Shown in pieces: positions 26,897 to 36,249 of a DNA stretch of 64,000 nt. This DNA is from Flavobacteriales bacterium UBA1494 (lineage in GTDB: Bacteria; Bacteroidota; Bacteroidia; Flavobacteriales_E; Vicingaceae). Positions within the stretch are counted from its first letter, which is position 1, and each line of letters starts with the position of its first letter. The stretch lies in assembly GCA_905182175.1 (NCBI GenBank), contig CAJJAT010000007.1, forward strand, positions 30,661 to 94,660. The letters are read 5' to 3'. The position numbers and the translations under genes are program-made. A model generated the notes under the pieces. That model was not told the DNA's origin and searched no databases. It was given only the letters and a program-made list of their open reading frames with translations.

Positions 26897-27562
26897 TTAA
26901 ACTTTCAAATAGCTCGTTTTACTGCTATCTTTTTCATCACTTATGGTACAATCAAATTGCGTGGACAATCCTTTCATCTCCTCCGTATCATAATAACCCA
27001 CTTCAATAATATTTATAGGTAATCCATTCTTATCATTAAATTCTAATTTTAAGAACTCATAATTGCTCAGCGGAAAATTTAGAATTTTTAATTCCGTGGT
27101 CTTCTTTGAGCTCTTCATGGAGTGCAACAAAAAATCATCTTTAATAATAAACCATTTTCCTTGATCGTCGCTACCGCTTAACCGATCTTGTTTTTGCACG
27201 TCAGTGTTGGTAACAACAAGACTTACATTTCTAATCTCCTTCTTTTTTTCATTGTGAAAAATCAGATGAGAAACAGTGTCTGCATCAAACATTTTTTCAA
27301 GAATTTTATAGGTCTTAAGCGAAGAGGTTTTTGATGAACTAGCTGCTTTTTGAACAAAGTAAGGTACCTCTATATTTTCTCCATTGAGTACCCTAATGTT
27401 AGAGCAATTAATCTTCGCTGCTCCCAACAAGTCAGGAGAGAGCCGAATTTTATAATGTCCTGTTTCTTGAACAACATCTACTTTACTTTCGGCTTTAAAA
27501 TCTTGCCCAATCGCAGCGAGTGTCCATACAAAGCAACAAAGCCAGCTAAACGTTCTTTTCAT
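26897..27562 (-). pseudogene. DUF3999-like protein, N-terminal part ending at an in-frame TAA
   Basis: About 221 residues. A signal peptide starting MKRTFSWLCC is followed by a beta-rich periplasmic region (HYKIRLSPDLLGAAK, NIRVLNGENIEVPYFV) and SNYEFLKLEFNDK. The frame is cut by TAA at 26897-26899 immediately before sequence that continues the same domain. DUF3999 proteins typically follow DUF2339 membrane proteins, as here: the start overlaps the last codons of the DUF2339 remnant. Function unknown; perhaps envelope-related. Readthrough, a base-call error or a true pseudogene are all possible. Confidence 0.7.
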
Positions 27563-27845
27563 CTTTATCATCTTGAATAATAAATTTTAGTTTTTGATAT
27601 AGAAATGAAATCAAGAGTAAGATAACACCCAAAAGTATGAATGAAAGTATTTTACCAGTTGAATTTCCTGCCAAATCGTAGAAAAACAATTTAACAATGG
27701 TAATAGAAAACAGCACCAAGGAGGCTACTCTTAATGTTTTCAGTCTGAACTTCATTCCCAGAATCATAAGTACAAGAGCAGACAATGCCCACACAACAGG
27801 ATAAACTGATTTAGGCGCTAATTTATACGCAGCTGAGGAAGAAAG
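27546..27845 (-). pseudogene. DUF2339 membrane protein, C-terminal fragment beyond an in-frame TAG
   Basis: Same frame as the 27846-29309 piece, entered after a TAG at 27846-27848. It resumes LSSSAAYKLAPKSVYPVVWA and holds the last three hydrophobic helices, including the family-typical TIVKLFFYDLAGNSTGKIL and LLLISFLYQKLKF, then a charged tail overlapping the DUF3999 start. The TAG therefore removes the final ~100 residues of the protein. Confidence 0.7.
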
Positions 27846-29309
27846 CTAAGAACCTGACTGATAGATTAATGACAGATGCCCTACTTCTGCGGAGCAGATA
27901 AATATTCCGAGGAATGACAAAATCCACAATGCAATTTTCCCTTCCTTAGACTTAAAACCATATTGGTTATGCGCCTCTTTTGTAAGGTTAATGAGAATCA
28001 CTAAAAACAGTCCGAATAAAACATAGTGCCAATAGAACCCCGAACTAACTAACTCACCTGTGCGAAGAAGTAAATCTCTAGCGTCTGACGTTACGCTAAG
28101 ATAATAGGTGATGTAACTAAGAATGGCAATGCTTGAAAACGCAGCGTTGACATAAAATAAAAGCGTTGACTTTTTAACTCTATAATAAGCCAATAGTCCT
28201 AAAATAAATGCATAATTATAAACGCCCAATAGTATGTAAACGAAAAAATTCAAATATTCGAATCGAACAAATTGATACTTTAATTCAAAGTAGAACGAAA
28301 AGAATAAAACGATGGCAAAGGTTGTTTTCACATACATTTTCTTCCAAAGAAATTCAACCCCTTTTATCTGAATCTGCTCCTTTACTTCTAGTAATTTAAC
28401 AATTCCAAACAACGAACCTAAGGCAACTATGCCCGTAATAAATACTTTATTTAAGAATAAGCTCAAAACAATGTATTCTCCTTTCGGATAATAATTCTGC
28501 TGCCAATCAATCGCTAAACTAAACAGCATTAGAATAAGAACAACGAATGCCGAAGCTTTCATTATTTCAATTCCTCCTTTTTTAGAGAGCCATAAAAGAA
28601 GGACAGCTTCCACGGCCCAAAATAACGTTATGTAATTTCCATCCAGTTGAATTGGAGCCACTAAGCTCATGAAGGTAAGAACCAGTCCAATTAACAGAAA
28701 GAGAAGGTTTTTATCAATCTCATTTCGCTTGTAAAGCACATAGCTAAATACAAAGTTGAATATTGCCACCAAAGTGGTGAATAGCCCATTGTACAACCCA
28801 GCTTTATATCCGTTAGTTATGGCCAATCCAAAACCAAAATACAAAGCAGAATTACTGAGCAACATCGCAATTTCTATCGCTCTAAATTTCACTTTGTTCT
28901 TAACGTTATATACAATCGTCATTAAAAATAAAATATGGTAAAAGGCGGTGAGAGACATAAAAATGGTCGTTCGATGCAACTCCTCAGCGCCTGCATACTT
29001 ATTTAAATATACTGCCACAAAAAGCAAATAAGTGAAGCCGTAAATGAGGTAATTCACGATGTTCCATTTTCTGAAATAAACGAGTGCCAACATTCCAATA
29101 TCCAGTATTAAAATATAAGTGAACAGGACTGCAATGTTGCCAGAACCAGTACTTAAAAAGAATGGCGATTCAAACCCATCAATTAGCGCCAATACAGCAA
29201 GTTCTTTTCGGTCGTATGCAATGGCTAGTAAAACAGCAAAACAAGTAATAAGTACCATTATTACAAATGCCGCAATTTGTGGTATAAGATGATATTCATG
29301 AAAGGCCAA
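27846..29309 (-). pseudogene. DUF2339 membrane protein, central part between a frameshift and a TAG
   Basis: 487 residues, almost entirely transmembrane helices (about 13-14), with DUF2339 landmarks such as FHEYHLIPQIAAF, DRKELAVLALIDGF, LFTYILILDIGML and VAPIQLDGNYITLFWAVEA. The frame is open upstream to about 29347, where reading LIGGALAVLYFTIALAF links it to the N-terminal piece after insertion of one T. It ends at TAG 27846. Function of the family unknown; it is a large polytopic inner-membrane protein. Confidence 0.75.
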
Positions 29310-29347
29310 GGCGATTGTAAAATAGAGAACAGCTAACGCTCCACCAA

Positions 29348-29962
29348 TTAAATAGAGCTAAATCTTGCAAAAGAAACCCTCAATTTGTGGGCTAGTCCAA
29401 TCATCCCTCCCCCAATTACAATTCCAATTGCAACTCGCATACTTTCGGTAATTACATCGCTATCGATACCAAGCTTAATGAGAAAGCCCATACCAATCAC
29501 AAAAATGACAATCCCTATTTTACTCAATAGATTTTCCCCAATAAACCTTTCTAAATCAGGATTCCGTTCCATAAAAGAAGGCTTTGGTGGAGCAGGTGAT
29601 TCAGGAGCTTTTTTAGGTGGTTCAGATTGGACGCTTGCTTTCTCCAACACCATTTTAGCCGCCAACTTTGATTGCTCCACTTTTATCGGCTCATCTTCTG
29701 TGTTTACGAGATATGATTTCTCTTCAAATACGATTGGTTTTTCAACTACAGGTTTTTTCTCTGCCTCGGTAACCTTCTCCTCTTTTACAGTCTCTTTTGG
29801 CGGTACAACTTGCTGATATACTTTTGTGCGTCTTGCAATCGATTCTTTTTTCGCTTCTCGAATTAAGAAGTCTACCTTATCGTTTAGTACATTGATTTTC
29901 CCTCCTATTTTGAAGAAAAAAATAACCACAACAATTAATAAAACAGTTATAAGACCGGTCAT
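29348..29962 (-). pseudogene. DUF2339 membrane protein, N-terminal part ending in a frameshift
   Basis: 204 residues. An N-terminal anchor (ITVLLIVVVIFFFKIG) and a coiled-coil stretch are followed by a Lys/Glu/Pro/Val-rich linker (PKKAPESPAPPKPS) and the first conserved helices (FIGENLLSKIGIVIFVIGMG, RVAIGIVIGGGMIGLAH), typical of DUF2339. The frame ends FARFSSI-stop where a T-run has lost one T (ATTTAATT instead of ATTTTAATT). Restoring the T joins it to the central part. All three pieces add up to about 810 residues, within the family range. Confidence 0.75.
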
Positions 29963-30201
29963 TGGGTAGGTTTTAAATTTATCGAAAGATAACTAAACCT
30001 AAACAACCGCATGAAACGGCCTGCTTCTCTCCATTTCGTTAAATATCTACCCGTTTCTTATTCCAAATTAGATAGCGAAATCTTGCTCTACATATGTTTT
30101 AACCTGCTTATAATAAGGCCTAAGTTTAAAGTATGACAACACTTAATATTCTAAGAAATGCCTACTTTAGATGTTGCAACCGTAACCTAAGCAGAACTAA
30201 A

Positions 30202-30327
30202 ATGGACGTAAAACAAAAATTAAAAGACTGGAAGATACAAACTGAATTATTAAAAATGCAAATGCTTTTGGGCAAAAAAGAAACTGAAATTGCCTTTGAA
30301 GGGAAGAAGAAAGAAATGTCTCAATAG
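30202..30327 (+). pseudogene. Coiled-coil protein, N-terminal part ending at an in-frame TAG
   Basis: From ATG 30202 (MDVKQKLKDWKIQTELLKMQ) a charged helix runs 41 codons to TAG 30325-30327. The same frame continues uninterrupted beyond it, so this is the front of one ~198-residue coiled-coil protein split by a single amber codon at a position where Gln or Lys would be expected (MSQ-stop-LNEISEDIKSLQ). An upstream ATG at 30133 exists but adds a non-helical segment. Confidence 0.6.
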
Positions 30328-30798
30328 CTAAATGAAATTAGTGAAGACATTAAGAGTTTACAGCGGGGGGGTCAAGAAGATATGTTTGGTTTAAAATCGA
30401 AGGTTGAGGACCTACAGCTACAACTCATGTTAAAAAAAGCAGAGAATTTAGACCAGTTGAAGGAACACCAGAGAAGGCTGAATAATGGACTTAATGAGGT
30501 AAAATACGAATTGAATAATAATATTGAAAATGGAACAAAAAGCATTAAGAAATGGGCAGATGCAACAGAACACAAAATAGACCAATATCACTCAAATTTT
30601 GATCTGTTTAAACTTCAATTAAATTTGGCAAAAATGGACGGAGAAGAACAGTTTAACGAAAAAAGAAACGAGGTCGTGAACAAGATTTCTGAGTACAAAA
30701 AGAGTCTTGAAAATTTAGAAAGCCAAACAGATTTAGGGTGGGGGAATTTTAAAAAGGAAATTGGATCTGGATGGGATGATGTAAAGAAAGCCTTTTAA
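30328..30798 (+). pseudogene. Coiled-coil protein, C-terminal part after the in-frame TAG
   Basis: A continuous frame of about 156 codons; an internal ATG at 30382 could restart it as a 138-residue product (MFGLKSKVEDLQLQLMLKKA). Almost all helical, with heptad-like spacing (residues rich in K, E, L, N), no cysteine and no membrane segment. The end SGWDDVKKAF recalls apolipoprotein- or YtxH-like amphipathic helices. Function unknown. It is followed by a hairpin shared with the convergent fasciclin gene. Confidence 0.6.
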
Positions 30799-30822
30799 CT
30801 AAAAAAAGTGAAGGCATAAAAA

Positions 30823-30846
30823 ACCTCGATGACTCGAGGTTCTTTG
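30823..30846. terminator. Bidirectional terminator between the coiled-coil and fasciclin genes
   Basis: ACCTCG and CGAGGT (30823-30840) form a short stem with a GAT-ACT loop. On the minus strand it is followed by TTTTTTAT, a proper intrinsic terminator for the fasciclin gene; on the plus strand by TCTTTG, which is weaker. Confidence 0.7.
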
Positions 30847-30870
30847 AATTTTCTAAGTAGTTTGTTCTGC

Positions 30871-31383
30871 TTACTTTGGCATTGCTACCGTATTTATTAC
30901 GTGGATTACACCATTGCTTCCCATAACGTCTGTTGCAACAATTTCGCTGAAATTTCCATTTGCATCTTTCAACAAAATTTTATCATCTTTCTGCATCACT
31001 GTAATTACCTGGCCATTTAAGGTTTTTAACTCTACTGAGCCTTCTCCTTCCTCTAAAGCAGCAACAACGTCCTCTGCAGCTAACTTTCCAGATACTACAT
31101 GGTAGGTTAAAATATCTGCCAATGCCTTTTTATTCTTCTCTTCTAGAAGAGAACTTAAGGTTGCTTCATCAATTTTAGCAAAAGCAGCATTTGTAGGAGC
31201 AAATACAGTGAAAGGGCCATCTGCTTGTAATGCACTTACTAAATCGGCAGCTGTTAATGCTGTTACTAAAGTTGAAAAATCTTCGTTGCCCACTGCAACA
31301 TCAACTATTGTTTTTTGTGCAGTAACGGTATTAGCAAATACTAACGACATTGTTACTGTTAATAAAAGGACAATTTTCTTCAT
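30871..31383 (-). CDS. Exported fasciclin (FAS1) domain protein
   Basis: The ATG at 31383 (MKKIVLLLTVTMSLVFANT) gives a signal peptide cleaved after TAQ; the longer frame to 31470 adds a non-signal segment. The mature protein, about 145 residues, is one FAS1 domain: the first conserved box FTVFAPTNAAFAKID, the YH motif TYHVVSGKL, and the second box NGVIHVINTVAMP. FAS1 domains mediate adhesion or matrix binding; single-domain versions are common in Bacteroidota envelopes. Intact and followed by a strong terminator, so probably expressed. Confidence 0.92.
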   Translation of the reverse strand: MKKIVLLLTVTMSLVFANTVTAQKTIVDVAVGNEDFSTLVTALTAADLVSALQADGPFTVFAPTNAAFAKIDEATLSSLLEEKNKKALADILTYHVVSGKLAAEDVVAALEEGEGSVELKTLNGQVITVMQKDDKILLKDANGNFSEIVATDVMGSNGVIHVINTVAMPK

Positions 31384-31845
31384 AATATTTTTAGTTTTAA
31401 TTTGTTTATAATGATGAAAGAACAGTGAAAAGTTGACTTTGTTTAGCGCTCTAACTAAATTGTTAAACAAGAAGATTATAAGCTGAACTCAGAGAAATAC
31501 TGTTGCTTCACTTTACGCTTAATAGCACTTCAAAACAACAGTGCTCTGCCTTATCTTCTTCCGAAGGAAAAGAATCTCCTTGATTTAACCCTGAACAAAT
31601 GCATGTATTTGTACTAAGAAATACAGTGACCCACTAGAACCCTATTACTGTGAAATAAAGGTTGGAATGTCGTTTGTTTAAAAAAGAATTCTAAACCAGT
31701 TGAGGATTCAAAACCATAATTGATTGCCGCACTGACAAAAGTGAAGTACAAAATTCAATTTGTTTGCACTAAAACCAAATACCAGTATTTATTGAATTCT
31801 GTTTTCTTAATAGGTGAACGGACAGGCATAATGACCGTATAAACC

Positions 31846-31870
31846 GTCATCGTTAGGAACGAAACAATCC
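31846..31870 (+). repeat. Degenerate CATTGCGAGGAACGAAGCAATC-type repeat, copy 1
   Basis: GTCATCGTTAGGAACGAAAC followed by AATCC differs at a few positions from the extragenic repeat TCATTGCGAGGAACGAAGCAATCC that I recall from other bacterial genomes, including Bacteroidota. It is followed 126 bp later by a second diverged copy in the same orientation. Confidence 0.5.
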
Positions 31871-31995
31871 ATTAAATTGAGAGCCTTTACTACTTATAAA
31901 ATTAACTGAAAAATTTACTTCAGAACCGCTTACCACGCTTCATTGCATTCAGTTTTCTCCAAAGAAAAGTAGTTAGGCCCAATGACTTTTCAAAC

Positions 31996-32022
31996 CACCA
32001 TTGCTAAGAACAAAGGAATCCG
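31996..32022 (+). repeat. Degenerate CATTGCGAGGAACGAAGCAATC-type repeat, copy 2
   Basis: CCACCATTGCTAAGAACAAA followed by GGAATCC matches the same unit with several substitutions. Both copies lie in non-coding DNA before the TIR-like gene and appear to be decaying. Confidence 0.45.
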
Positions 32023-32267
32023 ACGAAACGAAAGTGTCACAAAAAAAAATAGTTAGCTTCAAAAAGATAACATTCAATTTAAAACCCCACCAAAAAGTCA
32101 ACGAGTCATCCGATATAATTCAGATATTAACGGTAACTACTATTGCCTTAAAAATAATTACTCTCATCAAAACATAATTAAGCTTTAGAAGGCTATAACA
32201 TAGGTCTTAACTGCTTGAAGTTATTGTGGTTTTACTTAGAGTCAATAATGTGTTCAAACAATCAACT

Positions 32268-32639
32268 ATGGAAAACAAGACAGAAGTCTTCATTTCATTT
32301 GCAGCTGAAGGCGCGAGGCAGAAATATTTTCTCAAAGGTCAATCACTGGATATCACTTCTTCATTCGAATATACAGATATGTCTATTAAAGAAAAGACTA
32401 ATTCCGATTGGAAAACGAACGTCAGAACAAAAATAAAAAACTGTGATGGTGTTATTGTTTTGGTCAGTACACATTCATTGAACTCTAGTAAACAACAATG
32501 GGAAATACAGTGTGCCAGGGAAGAGGGTAAGACAATATATGGAATTTACGACTTTAAGAATGAAGGAACAAGCCTAGTTGAAATGAACATGAAAGCTTGG
32601 CAATGGGATGGTATTAAAAACTTTATAGACGTTTTGTAA
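32268..32639 (+). CDS. Small TIR-like protein (Thoeris ThsB / DUF1863, MTH538 type)
   Basis: 123 residues from ATG 32268 (MENKTEVFISFAAEGARQ). The domain has the usual TIR-like order: strand VFISF, the FEYTDMSIKEKTNSDWKTN segment characteristic of the MTH538 type, strand KNCDGVIVLVSTHS, the conserved helix WEIQCAREEGKTIYGIYDF, and the final AWQWDGIKNFID. In Thoeris defence, ThsB-type TIR proteins make a cyclic-ADP-ribose-like signal activating ThsA; no ThsA, Sir2, SLOG or other effector is present in the flanks. The Glu of the helix (WEIQCA) is a candidate NADase catalytic residue. It stands alone among pseudogenes; it may be a remnant of an immune locus or act with a distant partner. Confidence 0.75.
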   Translation: MENKTEVFISFAAEGARQKYFLKGQSLDITSSFEYTDMSIKEKTNSDWKTNVRTKIKNCDGVIVLVSTHSLNSSKQQWEIQCAREEGKTIYGIYDFKNEGTSLVEMNMKAWQWDGIKNFIDVL

Positions 32640-33110
32640 CTCCATTATACCGGGAGAAATCTCATTTATTGCAGGCATTTTAACTCCAAGAAAAAAAAGG
32701 AAAAACTTTTACCCGTTTCGCAACAAAAATAATATTTGTGGAGCCCATTTAGTTATCCAAATAAAAAAGGAAACTCAACCTTTCATCCGTTAATACACCA
32801 ATAAAAAACCTTGGAAGGAGAAAAAATAAAAATTTGGCAACAAAATAAAACGTTGTGCCGGTGTGATAGCTTTTGTGTGCAAAAATACTTGGCATTTAAG
32901 TAACACTTGCTTGAAAATAAAACGTGCAAATCTTGAAGTAATTCCATCAGGGTTTCATTTATCGCTGAGCCAGATACAATGCTTTACCAAGTTTTGAGTT
33001 TACTATTTTAAATTTAATCGTTAACAATAGCTTAACCCCTTATGAGTCAACGATAAATTATTTTCACCCGTCCTTTGATTAGTTAATTTAAAACACGCTC
33101 GTAAAATCCT
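32640..33110. other. Intergenic region with no recognisable feature
   Basis: About 470 bp, AT-rich, stop-rich in all frames. No repeat, hairpin with T-run, or motif stood out. Confidence 0.55.
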
Positions 33111-33821
33111 ATTCTCCTATACTTTGCTTTTTTTGCGTTAGTAAGCTGCGAATGCGACGATACGGCTGATTGAAAAGGACTTTCTACTGTTGCCGCCCAA
33201 ATTTTAGAGGCTAACCGCTACTGAAAAAAATTTCCCCAACGGAACGGATAGTAGTTATTTACCCTAGTAGAAATCAACAAAACTTCACTTACAAAAGTTG
33301 ATTGTAAACAGGTATTTTTTTTGACGGTTGTACTTGCGAAGATGCAAAGTACCCGGAAATAAAAAAACTGACACAATTGAGGTTTAGTAGTCCAATCCCG
33401 TTTCCAGATAGTTTTTTATCGTTTCGAGCTATTGACTTTATAAACCCAGACAGCACGTATTCTTCTGAAGATACTTCTTTTTATATGCACTATACTACTT
33501 CGTCTGACAGTTACCAGCTAAGTATGAAAGACATTACTTTCTAATCTCCTGCCAACTTGTTTGTTCGTTTCCTTGATTGGGGATTTCAATCCGGCGAACA
33601 ATTCTCTGGTTGCTAAAATCGGTTAACAAGTTCAAAATGAAACCCTTTTTGGCAACTTCGCGATGCCCTATAAAAATTACAATAAGGTATTTTAATATAC
33701 TGAACTATCTAACTTCGGAACTAAGAAGTCAACTCTATTCAACACAATTTACTTTCAAGTTGAGAACGGAGTTATGGCTTTTGAAAGCAAACAAGGGCAA
33801 TTGTTCTACTTGTTGAACTAA
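33111..33821 (+). pseudogene. Decayed lipoprotein gene of unknown family
   Basis: Pieces of one protein are readable across shifting frames. There is a lipoprotein signal end (ILLYFAFFALVSCECDDTAD, Cys codon at 33147-33149), then KGLSTVAAQILEANRY. An open stretch at 33317-33544 (FFDGCTCEDAKYPEIKKLTQ, SPIPFPDSFLSFRAIDF) follows, and finally a C-terminal piece ending at 33821 (ELSNFGTKKSTLFNTIYFQV, ESKQGQLFYLLN). At least four lesions are needed. I do not recognise the family. The original would have been about 230 residues. Confidence 0.5.
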
Positions 33822-33939
33822 ACAGCCGCATGCTTAACTCAAGCAGACTTGTCTTCCTAAAAATAATTTCGTTTATTACGTAACTTAACAAGATTTCTTC
33901 TATTTGTATACAATTGAAGGAAAAACAAACAATACCAAA

Positions 33940-34284
33940 ATGACCAACAGCACGATAGATCTAAATGAAGCAACTTTAAAGAGCTATGTTGAAGCAATAC
34001 GACCCAATGATTTAGAAATTCGGCAGAAGCTAGATTTTGGCTATTCTTATGACGGGCAAATTGCATTACTATTTACAATAAGACCCGACTGGAGAAATCC
34101 AGAGAAGATTCAAAATTCTGAATTTGCAAAAATTAGATATTATAAAACACAGCGAATATGGAAGTTATATTGGATGCGAGCAACCGGAAAATGGGAACTT
34201 TACGAACCTTCGCCACAGTCAACTCATTTGGAAAAATTATTAGACATTGTAAAAGAGGATAAACACCATTGTTTTCATGGCTAA
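33940..34284 (+). CDS. DUF3024 domain-containing protein
   Basis: 114 residues from ATG 33940 (MTNSTIDLNEATLKSYVEAI). The DUF3024 pattern is clear: R-P-x-E/D-L-EIRQKLDFGYSYDGQ, then RPDWRNPEK, FAKIRYYKTQRIWKLYWMRA and the closing GKWELYEPSPQSTHLEKLLD with a terminal acidic/His tail (KEDKHHCFHG). Function unknown; such proteins are small and cytosolic. Intact, although both neighbours are broken. A longer frame to 33904 lacks family similarity. Confidence 0.85.
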   Translation: MTNSTIDLNEATLKSYVEAIRPNDLEIRQKLDFGYSYDGQIALLFTIRPDWRNPEKIQNSEFAKIRYYKTQRIWKLYWMRATGKWELYEPSPQSTHLEKLLDIVKEDKHHCFHG

Positions 34285-34862
34285 AGTTGGAAAAGTATAC
34301 TTGCAGAAATAGCTGAGCAGTTGGATACGGAAATATTTGTTTTTATACTACTAAAAACAAGAAAACTAATGCGATTCCTAGTTGTTTATTTACTTCAGAA
34401 TAAGAATATTACGAAGAACTTTTTCAAGCTGATTTAGAGTCGGTAAATAACCAAGAATTAGATTTTATTAAGTTCAATGGTTTAGTAAGCTTTGAGGAAA
34501 TTAAAATTATGGAGAAACTTGTGGCACAATTAGGCGACGAAACCGCTGCATTAGAATTATAAAATATTATGGATAGAAAAAAGCCATTTCAGAATTTCAA
34601 ACACTCTCTAGGTCATTTTACTTTTAGACAAGAGTGGTTTGATTTTAAGCAGAGCCAGTTGGAAAAACTTGAAACGGTTAGAGAGAATACGCTGAAAGAG
34701 TTTGCAAAAAAAGACGATGATTGGTTATTGAAAGTTGACCAAAAATGGTGTTGGGGACCCACCAATAATTACTGCAAGTGGTTTCACGTTTGCGAGCACG
34801 AGTCTAACCACAACGGACAATTTAAATTTATAAAGAGCCGCCTGCCTTCTGCTCAAAAATAG
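34285..34862 (+). pseudogene. UPF0158-like gene with a frameshift and two in-frame stops
   Basis: Directly after DUF3024, WKSILAEIAEQLD opens the domain. After a frameshift it continues GYGNICFYTTKNKKTNAIPS, TAA (34401-34403), EYYEELFQADLESVNNQELD, VSFEEIKIMEKLVAQLGDET, a second TAA (34560-34562), and then NIMDRKKPFQNFKHSLGHF plus WFDFKQSQLEKLE. The last part is still an open 97-codon frame (34569-34862) ending in a Trp/Cys-rich tail (DQKWCWGPTNNYCKWFHVCE). The order of these helices fits UPF0158 proteins with an unusual C-terminal extension. Both stops lie in the same frame as the 97-codon piece. Not functional as written. Confidence 0.55.
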
Positions 34863-35121
34863 GGAGATTGCTTTCAACGGTTGAAATGCTCCATCTCGTT
34901 CCTCTCGCAGTAGTTGCTCTAAAAAATTTCGACTGCTTCTTACATTAAAGCAGGTTTTCGACTAGACTAATTATAAGCATGACCACTCTAAAAAGCTGGT
35001 ATTCCAGACTTAAAAATTCCCCTTGTATGAATCGTTCTATTTTCTTTTTATACTGCTCTAAAACTTTTTAAACGGTTACACCTTTAATCTAAGGTAATCT
35101 AGTAATTTTAAAAATAAAAAA

Positions 35122-36081
35122 ATGACACCTACAGGTCGCTCAAAAAGTAAAGTTGTAATTATTGGTACAGGAATGGTTGGAATGAGTTACGCTTACTCAC
35201 TTCTAAACCAAGGAACTGTTAAGGAGTTAGTGTTAATAGACATTGACAAAGAGCGTGCAACAGGAGAAGCGATGGACTTAAATCATGGTTTATCTTTTGC
35301 GCCAAGAAAAATGAAAATTTTTGCCGGACAATATTCCGATTGTAAGGATGCGGATATAGTTGTGATTACTGCGGGAGTTTCTCAAAAAGAAGGAGAAACA
35401 AGAATCGACTTGTTGAACAGAAATGCAACAATCATTAAAAGTGTTGTTAACCAAGTAATGAAGAGTCAATTTGATGGAATAATATTACTTGCCTCAAACC
35501 CGGTTGATATTTTAACGTATGTGGCGTGGAAAGCTTCTGGACTGCCCGCATCAAAAGTAATTGGCAGCGGAACCTCACTAGACACAGCCAGACTTCGATT
35601 TGAGATTGCACAAAAGATTAATATTTCGATTAAGAACATTCATGCTTACATTATGGGTGAGCATGGTGATTCAGAATTTGTTTGCTGGTCAAAAGCATAC
35701 GTTGGAGCAAAACCAATTGTAGACGTTATTGAAACGATGGAAGAAATTGACTTCAAGGATTTAGAAGAAATTCATACTTCTGTAAAAAATGCAGCTTATG
35801 AAATTATTAAACGTAAAAAAGCGACGTATTATGGAATTGGCATGACCTTAGTGAGCATTACCTCGGCAATTGTAAACGATGAAAATAGCATTATACCCAT
35901 TTCTGTATATAACGGTGGAGCGTATGATATAGTGAAAGATTTATACATCGGTTTGCCTGCGGTATTAAATGCTGAAGGGGTTCATCATGTGGTAAAATTG
36001 AAGCTTAACGATATAGAGCAAGAGCAACTGGATCATTCAGCGAATCTTTTAAAAGGTATTTTAAACCAGATGGAATATTAA
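35122..36081 (+). CDS. ldh: L-lactate dehydrogenase
   Basis: NAD-dependent LDH/MDH superfamily enzyme of 319 residues interconverting pyruvate and L-lactate. The Rossmann motif GTGMVG is at 15-20, with Asp40 (VLIDID) binding the ribose. The mobile-loop sequence VSQKEGETR (86-94) has Gln at the specificity position (Gln88), which marks lactate rather than malate dehydrogenase. The catalytic Arg is Arg94. The catalytic His is His181 in IMGEHGDSE. The gene stands alone, with a 60-bp AT-rich leader; ATG at 35122. It points to fermentative or overflow capacity. Confidence 0.93.
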   Translation: MTPTGRSKSKVVIIGTGMVGMSYAYSLLNQGTVKELVLIDIDKERATGEAMDLNHGLSFAPRKMKIFAGQYSDCKDADIVVITAGVSQKEGETRIDLLNRNATIIKSVVNQVMKSQFDGIILLASNPVDILTYVAWKASGLPASKVIGSGTSLDTARLRFEIAQKINISIKNIHAYIMGEHGDSEFVCWSKAYVGAKPIVDVIETMEEIDFKDLEEIHTSVKNAAYEIIKRKKATYYGIGMTLVSITSAIVNDENSIIPISVYNGGAYDIVKDLYIGLPAVLNAEGVHHVVKLKLNDIEQEQLDHSANLLKGILNQMEY

Positions 36082-36249
36082 AACATGTGAATTCGACAAT
36101 CTTGCGGTTCTTAACACCGTTTGAGCAAAAAACAAATACCAGACACCACTCAACTTAAATTTAATAAAAGGGTTTGCTAAACACTCGAAATAAAAGCGAG
36201 GTTTTACTTAACTTAGAGCTTGTTAACAACAAATAAGCAACTTAAAATT

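Larger units (their letters stand above)
31384..32267. other. Intergenic region carrying degenerate extragenic repeats
   Basis: About 880 bp without a gene. It contains two diverged copies of a CATTGCGAGGAACGAAGCAATC-like unit (listed separately) and stretches resembling extragenic repeat flanks. No open frame of interest. Confidence 0.5.

Noticed and set aside
29385..29816. 143-codon plus-strand frame antisense to the DUF2339 N-terminal fragment
   Set aside because: Composition mirrors the Pro/Val/Lys linker of the real protein on the other strand; no signal, no motif.
32268..34284. Complete Thoeris defence system
   Set aside because: Only the TIR-like component is present; the neighbouring frames are DUF3024 and dead genes, with no ThsA-like or other effector.
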